From CAYRNR01 sp964425605 (GTDB lineage: Bacteria; Myxococcota_A; UBA796; UBA9615; CAYRNR01), in NCBI GenBank assembly GCA_964425605.1, contig CAYRNR010000027.1, positions 6,750 through 70,749 on the forward strand: DNA of 64,000 bases, written 5' to 3'. The stretch's first letter is position 1. The number at the start of each line of letters is the position of its first letter. The notes under the pieces were generated by a model. It was not told the origin of the DNA. It saw nothing but the letters and a program-made list of their open reading frames with translations, and did not search any database. This document shows positions 35,750-42,774 of this stretch, piece by piece. A program made the translations under genes and the position numbers.

Positions 35750-37521
35750 CGCTCCCTCCACCAGCCCTCGCCCTGGGGGCGGGGGAGGTCGGCCGGGCCG
35801 ACCGACGCGAACGTGGCGAGCCGCTCCAGCTCGAGTTCCACGAGGTCTTCGAAGCCCCGCTCGCGGTAGTACGACGCGCGCAGCAGCCCCTCGTACAGGG
35901 TGACCTGGACCGCGTCAGGATCGCGCTGGAACGTGGGAGAGGAGGTGTCGGGCCACCACCGCGGCGACGGATCGCGGGCTCCGAGGGCGTCGGGGACCGG
36001 TTCCTCGGAGAGCAACATCATCCGGCCCGCCGGACGCATGTGCGTGGACCAGGCCAGATCGGGCTCGCGAATCTCGACGGCCACGACACGGCCTTCGGCC
36101 GTCAGCGCAGCCCGGGCATCAGCCCGCAGCGCTGCGGTGTCGATCCCGGCTGGGGGCGCCCCGTGATGGGTCTGCAGCTGGAGCTCGTAGAAGGGGTGCC
36201 CCAGCAGGGTTCGGTGAAAACGCGCCACGTCCGGCCGGCGGCGCTCGATCCGCTGCGCGTAGAGGTCGGTGAACGCGCTGGAGTTGCCAGAGGTGAGGAC
36301 CACGGTGCCCGGCGGCAGCCCGTCCAGATGGGAGCGCATCAGCTCCTCGGCGAGCCAGTTCTGGGATCGATCCACCTGGAATCCCACCAGCGCGGCGTTG
36401 CACAGCAGGACTCCGATGACACCATACGCAGCCAGCGCGGCGCGTCTGTGGCCGATCCGGGCCGAGAGCTTCGACAGGCCCGTGAAGACCGCGTAGACCG
36501 CCGTCGCGGCCAGCAGCACCGCGGTCAACGCCAGGTACCCGTGCAGGTCGGGGTTCGACGCGAAGACCTTGTTCTGGAACAGCACCGTGCCCAGGTTGCC
36601 GGCCACGGCCAGGGCGAAGATGGAGGCGAGCCAGCGCTGTCGCGCGACCACCAGGATGGCGGTCCCCGCCGCGGCCAGGAGGATCAGCGCCGGTCCCAGG
36701 TCGTCCAGCAGCAGTCCGACCACCACGGTCAGGTTGTGCACGAACATCGATCCGTCGGACGGCGAGAAGTTGTGGGCGAAGGAGCGGCCGCTGAGGACCG
36801 CCAGGAGGGCGTCGGGAGTGTGAGGCAATCCCCAGGCGAACTCCGGCCGAGCCAGGGACCGCAGGGGTAGGTAGGCGTGGAGCCCCATCACCGTCAGGCC
36901 CGTCACGGCGCCCGGGACCAGCGCGCGAATGCCGGCGACGCGGCCCGCTGCGACCAGTCCAGCCAGCGCTGCCGGGACGAGCCCGATGGCGAGCAGGGGA
37001 TGGGTCGCGCCGGAGAGACCGAGCAGTCCCACCAAGAAGACCACGGCGCGGGTCCGCGCACGCTCGTCCGTGGATGCACACGCCACGGACGACGCGACCA
37101 CCCCCACCGCCAGCAACAGCTGGGGTGCGTAGACCTCGGCCCGGACAGCCTGGGGCCAGCTCGCGAACCCCAGCAGGGCAGCCACGCAGATCCCCACCAC
37201 GAAGGGCGTGTGGAGACCAACGCTCAGCGGCTCGGCCAGCCGGCGAACCAGCAAGGTCAGGGGCAACGCGGTGAGGGCGGCGCACAGCGCGCTGATCAAC
37301 GTCGCCCGGAACGCGATTGAGCCGACCGGAACGAGCATCGCGGCGCGCCACAGCAAGGTGGGCAGCGGCTGCCCGGGTGGATGGGAGACCCCCAGATCCC
37401 AGGACCCCGCCACGAGTTCGCCCACGTCCAGCCAGTCCACGGACGGTGCCGCCGTGAGGAGGTAGGCCGTGAAGAGTGCCAGTCCTAGCAGGCCCCGGCG
37501 CGTCTCACCGGACAGTACCAA
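35746..37521 (-). CDS. DUF2723-type GT-C membrane protein (copy 1)
   Basis: 591 aa from TTG 37521, which has AAGGAAAGG upstream; the open frame continues to 37608 but inside the preceding gene. Signature near the N-terminus: DWLDVGELVAGSWDLGVSHP followed by PGQPL. About 11 transmembrane helices up to residue 400, then a soluble periplasmic domain. Second member of the cluster; it overlaps the TPR gene in front by 17 bp and the next DUF2723 gene by 4 bp. Family members often act in surface polysaccharide or protein glycosylation. Confidence 0.7.
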   Translation of the reverse strand: MVLSGETRRGLLGLALFTAYLLTAAPSVDWLDVGELVAGSWDLGVSHPPGQPLPTLLWRAAMLVPVGSIAFRATLISALCAALTALPLTLLVRRLAEPLSVGLHTPFVVGICVAALLGFASWPQAVRAEVYAPQLLLAVGVVASSVACASTDERARTRAVVFLVGLLGLSGATHPLLAIGLVPAALAGLVAAGRVAGIRALVPGAVTGLTVMGLHAYLPLRSLARPEFAWGLPHTPDALLAVLSGRSFAHNFSPSDGSMFVHNLTVVVGLLLDDLGPALILLAAAGTAILVVARQRWLASIFALAVAGNLGTVLFQNKVFASNPDLHGYLALTAVLLAATAVYAVFTGLSKLSARIGHRRAALAAYGVIGVLLCNAALVGFQVDRSQNWLAEELMRSHLDGLPPGTVVLTSGNSSAFTDLYAQRIERRRPDVARFHRTLLGHPFYELQLQTHHGAPPAGIDTAALRADARAALTAEGRVVAVEIREPDLAWSTHMRPAGRMMLLSEEPVPDALGARDPSPRWWPDTSSPTFQRDPDAVQVTLYEGLLRASYYRERGFEDLVELELERLATFASVGPADLPRPQGEGWWRER

Positions 37522-38425
37522 GCCAGTACCTTTCCTTGATGACGTAGGAGGCCTGGAGGAAACAGGCGCTGATGACGGAGCGATCCAGCGGGTTGATGAC
37601 CAGACCACAGTCGGACGGATCGTCGAGGTAGACCGCGTAGGGATCCGCGGGGATCTCGCTCAGGTAGTCGGGGACCAGCTCCTCGATGTCCTGAGCGGGC
37701 ACGCCGGTCGCCTCTCGGTACCGCTGCCGGGCTTCCTCCACCACCTCACGGGCCATCTCGAAGCGGGTCTCCTGGATCTTGACGTAGATGGCTTCCTTAC
37801 GTTGCTCGGAGACCGACGCGGCGTACTCCTCCTCGAGGAAGCGCAGCGCCACCTCCCGGTGGTTCGAGTCGTTGAGCATGCTCGCTGCGAGATTGGCCAT
37901 GTAGAAAGGAGCGTCGGGCGAGGCCGCGGCGAGGGTGGCGTAGTGGGCCGCGGTCTCCACCTCGTCGCGAAGGAAGTAGTTCATGGCGATGGAGAAGGGG
38001 AAGTACCAGTAGTCGGGGTTGCTGGCCATACCCTTGGCCATGATCAGGTTCGAGGCGTCCACCCAGGACGGATCGATGCGTAGCATCGTGCCGCCGTACT
38101 TGTACGGCGCGGTGAAGTGCGGATCGAGATCCGTGACCAGGTCCACCATGTAGTACACCCAGACGTACCAGGTGTTGTCGTCGGACCCGTCGTAGTTCTC
38201 GCCGAAGTACATGACCGTGCGGATCCAGAGTAGATCCGCGGCCGTGGCATCAAAACCCAGGCATGCTGTGGACGCGAAATCACCCGATGGAATGAACCGC
38301 ACCTGCTCGGACAGAGCTGGTCGCGGTCGATAGGCGTCGGCGATGCGATGGGTGGAGTGGACCAGCGGCACCATCGCCACCAGGATCACCACGCAGGCCA
38401 GGACACGAAGACGCGAGTCAGACAT
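37505..38425 (-). CDS. Membrane-anchored TPR-like protein in the pilin cluster
   Basis: 306 aa. One N-terminal membrane helix (VLACVVILVAMVPLVHS) followed by a periplasmic helical domain with TPR-like repeats (YKYGGTMLRIDPSWVDASNL, APFYMANLAASML). It lies 84 bp downstream of pilA and overlaps the first DUF2723 gene by 17 bp, so it probably belongs to the same transcript after partial read-through of the pilA terminator. It may act as a scaffold for the membrane glycosyltransferases. Confidence 0.7.
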   Translation of the reverse strand: MSDSRLRVLACVVILVAMVPLVHSTHRIADAYRPRPALSEQVRFIPSGDFASTACLGFDATAADLLWIRTVMYFGENYDGSDDNTWYVWVYYMVDLVTDLDPHFTAPYKYGGTMLRIDPSWVDASNLIMAKGMASNPDYWYFPFSIAMNYFLRDEVETAAHYATLAAASPDAPFYMANLAASMLNDSNHREVALRFLEEEYAASVSEQRKEAIYVKIQETRFEMAREVVEEARQRYREATGVPAQDIEELVPDYLSEIPADPYAVYLDDPSDCGLVINPLDRSVISACFLQASYVIKERYWLGTVR

Positions 38426-38462
38426 CGGTTCATGGTATCAGACTCGCGCGGTCCAAACGACA

Positions 38463-38488
38463 GCGGCCCGGGCCGAAGCCCGGGCCGC
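38463..38488 (-). terminator. Hairpin terminator behind pilA
   Basis: Perfect 11-bp GC stem (38463-38473 with 38478-38488) closed by a UUCG tetraloop on the minus-strand RNA, followed by TGTCGTTTGG. The U-tract is poor, so it may let part of the transcription continue into the downstream genes and stabilise the pilA mRNA end. Confidence 0.7.
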
Positions 38489-38509
38489 GTCGTATCAGGC
38501 GAACCGTGT

Positions 38510-38965
38510 CTAGTAGACGTTGTTCGCGGTGATCATTTCGGGCTTGACCGTCGCGTCGCAGCGGTAGTGCGAGTTGGAGCCGTCGCCGTCGATGTCACCC
38601 TCGGCGATGCCCTCGAAGTTGTCCTCGCCGATGTTGCCGCTGGTGACGTTGCTCACCTCGTAGGAGCCGCGGACACGACCGTCAGCAACCCAGCCGAGGT
38701 TCTCGAAGTTGCCCAGGCCACCACCGGCGAAGTTGGTGGGCTGACGGCCAGAGGGCGTATTCGGGGTCTCGGGAGCGGAGGTGTAGGAGTCCCACTCCGC
38801 GTGGTACGCCTTCTCCGCGGTGCGGATGGCGTCCAGGTTGGTGGGCAGCTCAGAGCGCTTGGCGCGCAGCTGCATCGCGAGGAAGCTCGGGATGGCGATG
38901 GCGGCGAGGATGCCGATAATTGCGACCACGATCATGAGCTCGATGAGGGTGAAGCCCTTGCGCAT
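38510..38965 (-). CDS. pilA: Type IV major pilin PilA
   Basis: 151 aa from ATG 38965 with AAGGAGAAAG upstream. Prepilin signature MRKG/FTLIELMIVVAIIGILA: cleavage after Gly4, Phe at +1 and Glu at +5, then the hydrophobic assembly helix. The C-terminal domain is short and acidic (EGDIDGDGSN, Cys once). Processed by prepilin peptidase and polymerised into pili for twitching motility and adhesion. A sigma-54-type promoter lies 61-76 bases upstream and a strong hairpin follows the gene. Confidence 0.9.
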   Translation of the reverse strand: MRKGFTLIELMIVVAIIGILAAIAIPSFLAMQLRAKRSELPTNLDAIRTAEKAYHAEWDSYTSAPETPNTPSGRQPTNFAGGGLGNFENLGWVADGRVRGSYEVSNVTSGNIGEDNFEGIAEGDIDGDGSNSHYRCDATVKPEMITANNVY

Positions 38966-39025
38966 GTACTTTCTCCTTCTGTTGGCCTGGCGGCCTGGTT
39001 GTGTGTGTTGACGCCCCTGCCATAG

Positions 39026-39041
39026 TGCAGGTTCCATGCCA
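39026..39041 (-). promoter_or_regulatory. Sigma-54-type promoter of pilA
   Basis: TGGCATGGAACCTGCA on the minus strand matches the -24/-12 consensus TGGCACG-N4-TTGCA with the invariant GG and GC ten bases apart. Transcription would start near 39014, giving a leader of about 50 bases. RpoN control of pilA is well known in Pseudomonas and Myxococcus. Confidence 0.7.
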
Positions 39042-39250
39042 GCGTCCGAAATCACCTCCATTTCCTCTCGAACTCACCCCGAAAAATCTTACGTAATGGA
39101 ACAATTTCTCAGTGTTTTCATGCACATGAACTTTTCTCAGTTCTTCCCTCTCGACGCTTCTGACAAGTTCTGAACATCCTCCGCAGAAGCTGACAATTTT
39201 TGGCACTTGCCCCACCAGGAGGTGCCAATTGACAGATTTCGTCACCCAGG

Positions 39251-39278
39251 AAAAATCGCCGACCGGATTGGGCCGGCG
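39251..39278 (-). terminator. Intrinsic terminator after the tRNA-Gly repeat tract
   Basis: An 8-bp stem (39271-39278 with 39257-39264, one G-U pair, 6-nt loop) is followed on the minus strand by A and five U. It ends the tRNA-Gly transcript after three 80-bp repeat units and is itself a diverged copy of the hairpin inside each unit. Confidence 0.75.
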
Positions 39279-39300
39279 TTCTGGAATCTCTGGAGCGGGA

Positions 39301-39540
39301 AACGGGATTCGCACGAAGTGGCGACAGCAGAACGAACAACGCCGACCTCGCGGCCGGCGTTGGAGCGTTCGCGGAGCGGAAACGGGATTCGCACGAAGTG
39401 GCGACAGCAGAACGAACAACGCCGACCTTGCGGCCGGCGTTGGAGCGTTCGCGGAGCGGAAACGGGATTCGCACGAAGTGGCGACAGCAGAACGAACAAC
39501 GCCGACCTTGCGGCCGGCGTTGGAGCGTTCTTGGAGCGGG
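39301..39540 (-). repeat. Three exact-period 80-bp tandem repeats derived from the tRNA-Gly 3' end
   Basis: Units start at 39301, 39381 and 39461 and are nearly identical. Each carries, on the minus strand, CGAATCCCGTTTCCGCTCC, which resembles the last ~20 bases of the adjacent tRNA-Gly, then a GC hairpin closed by GCAA and a T-rich stretch. This looks like repeated duplication of the tRNA tail plus its terminator. The long open frames through it have repeat-derived, antisense-like sequence and are not genes. Confidence 0.8.
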
Positions 39541-39606
39541 AAACGGGATTTGAACCCGCGACCCCTGCCTTGGCAAGGCAGTGCTCTACCGCTGAGCTAT
39601 TCCCGC
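39532..39606 (-). tRNA. tRNA-Gly (GCC)
   Basis: 75 nt on the minus strand including an encoded CCA. Acceptor GCGGGAA pairs with TTCCCGC; the D arm (AGCTCAGCGGTAGAGC) is typical; anticodon stem CTGCC/GGCAG with loop TTGCCAA gives anticodon GCC; T arm GCGGGTTCAAATCCCGT. The 3' CCA is followed by the repeat tract. Confidence 0.95.
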
Positions 39607-39642
39607 AGAGCGAGCGGAATTATAGAGGTGGGAGCGAAGGTG

Positions 39643-40332
39643 TCAAGGGGTGTCGTTCATCCTTTTGATCACGCGGTCCAGATCCGCCACGGAGGGCACT
39701 ACGGCTCCGACCCGGAGAGGGGGCCAGCGCGGGGTCGGACGGCCGCGGGAGACCCAGCACGTCCGCGTGCGGAGACGGCTGCCCGCGGCGATCTCATGGG
39801 TCCACCCGTCTCCCACGACGAGGAGCTCCGCGGGATGGAGTCGGTGGCGAAGGAGCAATCCTCCGATGGCGGCGACCTTGTCGTCGCGGACGCGACGATC
39901 GACGACGACGAGATCGCTGAACCACGTCGCGAGCCGGAGCAAGCGAATCTTCGTCCGCTGTGTGGGCGGATCACCCCAGGTCACCAGATGGAGGACGTGC
40001 GCGCGCGCGAGGCTATCGAGCAAGGCGCGGGCGCCCGGCACGAGGCGAAGCGTTCGACGCGAGAGGCGGGCGCCGCGCTCGAAGTAGGCCCGGCGGCCGG
40101 CGTCGGACACGGCCGGCCGGACCTCGCCGAGCTGCCTGCACACGAAGCTGTCCACTTCGGCCGTCGGAAGCCGTCGCTCGGCGTTCCAGCGACACCGGGC
40201 CACGAGATCGAGGGGCTGGTCCAGGCCGGCCGCGACCATCGCGCGGGCGGCCTCGCGATTGGCGGCCGGGGCGAGACGGGCCGACGTGTCGAGGAGGGTG
40301 TCGTCCAGGTCGAAGGCGACGGCACGGATCAT
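39643..40332 (-). CDS. HAD-superfamily hydrolase
   Basis: 229 aa from ATG 40332. Motif I is DLDDTLLD (Asp8 nucleophile, Asp10), motif II the Thr of LVTWGD, motif III Lys in VRDDKVAA and motif IV VVGDGWTHEI. A helical cap lies between motifs I and II. Typical of phosphoglycolate phosphatase-like enzymes that remove phosphate from small metabolites. Substrate unknown. It ends 36 bases from the tRNA-Gly 5' end, same strand. Confidence 0.8.
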   Translation of the reverse strand: MIRAVAFDLDDTLLDTSARLAPAANREAARAMVAAGLDQPLDLVARCRWNAERRLPTAEVDSFVCRQLGEVRPAVSDAGRRAYFERGARLSRRTLRLVPGARALLDSLARAHVLHLVTWGDPPTQRTKIRLLRLATWFSDLVVVDRRVRDDKVAAIGGLLLRHRLHPAELLVVGDGWTHEIAAGSRLRTRTCWVSRGRPTPRWPPLRVGAVVPSVADLDRVIKRMNDTP

Positions 40333-40670
40333 GGGGTCCCCTCGGCCAGAAGATCGGTCTGGTCGGACCGAGATACCACGTAGGTGATGGGCACTGCAGG
40401 GTTTTTCCGATTCATCCACAACCTGTGGACAAACTGACGGTAAAAGCGCGCCGACAGCCCAAATCGGGCGCTAGGCAGACAACACGCTGGTATCACTGGA
40501 TTTATCCGGAATCTCCAAAATCAGCGATGGCTGGAAGTACCCGTGGTTCCACACGTTCTCCCTTCCCACGCCGGCGTCGTTTCCGCAGTTATCCACAGCA
40601 GATGTGTTCCTTGACTCGGGCTCCGCCGCACAGGTAGCTTCGCGGGGTCCCACACACAGGAGGATGATCG
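40333..40670. other. Gene-free stretch with a DnaA-box cluster
   Basis: 338 bp without a gene between divergent start codons. It contains a perfect DnaA box TTATCCACA (40589-40597) and two one-mismatch boxes facing each other, TCATCCACA (40412-40420) and TGTGGACAA (40424-40432). Local G+C is lower than around it. Could be part of an origin or a DnaA-controlled promoter region. Confidence 0.4.
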
Positions 40671-41117
40671 ATGCTCAACAGAGGTGTTTCCCTGATCGCG
40701 CTGCTGGCTGCCGCGACGCTGCTGTTCGTCGCCTGCAAGGAGCAATCGGAGCCGCAGACCTCGGGCGGTCAGAAGTCGCCCGCAGAGAAGTTCGCCGCCA
40801 ATCTCGCCGACGCCGAGTTCTTGAACTACGCCGTGGCCATCGGCGGCGGGGGTTCGCTCACCTACCAGACGCTGGACTTCGAGGCAGACGGCACCTGGAG
40901 CGCCGACGCCGAACTCAAGCTGGCCAAGGAACCCTACGACTGCGAGGAGAGTGGTACCTGGGAGATCACCGACGGCGGTCCCATGGACGAGTTCAGCTCA
41001 CGGGTGGACTTCCGCATGAGCGACACGGACTGTCCGGGTCGGGACGCGCAGAAGAAGCAGAAGCTGGAGATCCGCATCCACGGCAAGGGCAACCGCCCCC
41101 AGATCATCGACCTGTAG
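40671..41117 (+). CDS. Small lipoprotein
   Basis: 148 aa with AGGAGG upstream of the ATG. Signal peptide with lipobox LFVAC (Cys22), followed by a polar linker and a beta-rich domain with two cysteines (CEESGTW, DTDCPG). The pattern F-E-A-D-G-T-W-S resembles small lipocalin-like or copy-number-type extracellular beta-barrels, but I cannot name a family. It is convergent with the tiny basic gene four bases away. Confidence 0.7.
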   Translation: MLNRGVSLIALLAAATLLFVACKEQSEPQTSGGQKSPAEKFAANLADAEFLNYAVAIGGGGSLTYQTLDFEADGTWSADAELKLAKEPYDCEESGTWEITDGGPMDEFSSRVDFRMSDTDCPGRDAQKKQKLEIRIHGKGNRPQIIDL

Positions 41118-41120
41118 CGG

Positions 41121-41249
41121 CTACTTCCGCAGCCCCTTCACCCTCAGCCTACGCTTGAGGTTCTTGCGCTTGAGCTTCGCGCGATGGCGCGATGACTTGT
41201 TGCGCCGCACGACGGCTCTGACCTTGCTGCGAGAAATCTGACGCTTCAT
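41121..41249 (-). CDS. Tiny very basic protein (42 aa)
   Basis: ATG at 41249 with GGAGGAAAG upstream and TAG at 41121-41123. Of 42 residues about half are Lys or Arg (MKRQISRSKVRAVVRRNKSS, then RHRAKLKRKNLKRRLRVKG). The start, Shine-Dalgarno and uninterrupted basic content argue for a real gene. It resembles small ribosome-associated basic proteins (the bS22/COX24-like and L34/L36 size class) but I see no exact match. A nucleic-acid or ribosome-binding role is inferred from charge only. Confidence 0.6.
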   Translation of the reverse strand: MKRQISRSKVRAVVRRNKSSRHRAKLKRKNLKRRLRVKGLRK

Positions 41250-41358
41250 GGCTTTCCTCCGAACCGGCGCCCACCTCTAACACACCGGCCCTCTGCCGGC
41301 AACCGAATCGCCACGCCGCGGTTCGTGCCCCGCCCTCTTTGGGATAGGATGAACCGCG

Positions 41359-42774
41359 ATGCGCGTGGAGATCCGAGAACTGCAGGAAAACGGTCACGAG
41401 CGCACCGTCGCGGTGTTCCGCTACGACGGTCAGGTGGTCACCTGCGACAACGCGGTGCTGTGGAATCACCTCGTACAGGCCACGGGCGGCGCGATCGTCG
41501 GCACACGCGGCCGTCGCTACACGCCGCACGACGGCGAGGACTACCTGCGCAACCTCCGCTTCCAGTACCGGGGCCCCTACCTCTTCGCCCGCGAGGTGGA
41601 CGAGGACCCGTCGCAGGACGACGGCCGTTCCGGGGACAACTCGGTCACCGAGCTCGCCGTGGTGGTCGAGATCCCCGAGGACTCCGCCGAGCGCAGGGCC
41701 GCCCTCGACCGCTCCCTGTTCATGCTGTCGGTTTACTGGGGGGCTGGCGAGCTCAAGGCCGCCGTGGAGGCGAGGGAGTCCGCGTCCCGCCTCCTCGAGA
41801 CCGAGGTCGGTCACGGCACGGCCGACGCGTTCGTGGACGAGGACCTACGCATCCGGCTCAATCGCGCGCGGTACGGCGTGACCCCTCCCCCGGTGGTCCC
41901 GCGGCTCACCCACAAGGTCCACCGTGAGTGGAACCGGTTACTGCACGCCATGCGATCGTCGGAGCCGCGCGCGGCCCTGGTCGCCTGCCAGCTCCTTGGC
42001 GAACACCTGCGCTCCCTCGACCTGGCCATGGTCCCCTGGGCCAGGGAGGGGGGAATCTACGTGCCCCCGGAGGGCGAGTGTGTCGGGACGCGCCCCGGCG
42101 AGGTGGCGACCGCCTGGCAGGAGCTGACGTGGACCCCGGATCCCGAGGATCCGGTCGGCTTCCTCGATCAGGCGGTGCGGCGATCGGTGCGGGGTCTGGA
42201 GCGCGCCACGGAGGCAGCCCCCCGGGGAGAGCTGCACAAGGCCATGGTGACCCTGCGCCAGGCCGTGACCTACGATCCGTCCAACAACGAGGGGCGCACC
42301 CTGCTGGGTGAGGTGCTGCTGAGGATGGAGCACCCGCAGGCCATGGTGGAGCTCCACAAGGCCCTCTTCATCGAGCAGATCCACGACGGTCCGGGGGCCC
42401 ACCCCCAGGCACGCCTCGCCTCCATGTTCCGCTGCATTCGCCTCCACCGAGCCCTGGCGCGCGGATTCCTGGTGGACGGCTGGGTGGACGGTGGACGGCA
42501 CCACCTGGAGGAGGCCCTGCGGCTGCACCGGGACGTGTCCGACCACAGCTCCACCTCGGCGGCGGAGCTGGACGAGGAGGTCCGGGCGCTCGGCGTGGCC
42601 ATCGAGCGGGTGCTGGCGAACCTGAGGCGTTCGGCCAACCGGACGACCTCAACGCCCGCCGAGGTCGCGGACGAGGCATCGGGCTGCTACCACGCCGTCG
42701 GAGGCCGAGCTGAGTATGCCTCCGGCGAACCCGGCTCCCTCGCCGGCCGGGAAGAGCCCGTCGACACCGACTGA
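41359..42774 (+). CDS. Uncharacterised protein with TPR-like C-terminal half
   Basis: 471 aa, no signal peptide or membrane helix, so cytoplasmic. The N-terminal region (YDGQVVTCDNAVLWNHL, RRYTPHDGEDYLRNLRFQYR) looks like a small conserved domain seen in deltaproteobacterial hypothetical proteins. Residues about 285-420 contain TPR-like helices (LRQAVTYDPSNNEGRTLLGE). The last 42 residues run antisense through the FAD gene (126-bp convergent overlap), which suggests that the original stop was lost. Confidence 0.6.
   Translation: MRVEIRELQENGHERTVAVFRYDGQVVTCDNAVLWNHLVQATGGAIVGTRGRRYTPHDGEDYLRNLRFQYRGPYLFAREVDEDPSQDDGRSGDNSVTELAVVVEIPEDSAERRAALDRSLFMLSVYWGAGELKAAVEARESASRLLETEVGHGTADAFVDEDLRIRLNRARYGVTPPPVVPRLTHKVHREWNRLLHAMRSSEPRAALVACQLLGEHLRSLDLAMVPWAREGGIYVPPEGECVGTRPGEVATAWQELTWTPDPEDPVGFLDQAVRRSVRGLERATEAAPRGELHKAMVTLRQAVTYDPSNNEGRTLLGEVLLRMEHPQAMVELHKALFIEQIHDGPGAHPQARLASMFRCIRLHRALARGFLVDGWVDGGRHHLEEALRLHRDVSDHSSTSAAELDEEVRALGVAIERVLANLRRSANRTTSTPAEVADEASGCYHAVGGRAEYASGEPGSLAGREEPVDTD

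Noticed and set aside
39229..39540. CRISPR array
   Set aside because: The 80-bp units are nearly identical throughout, with no alternating repeats and variable spacers, and no cas genes are near.
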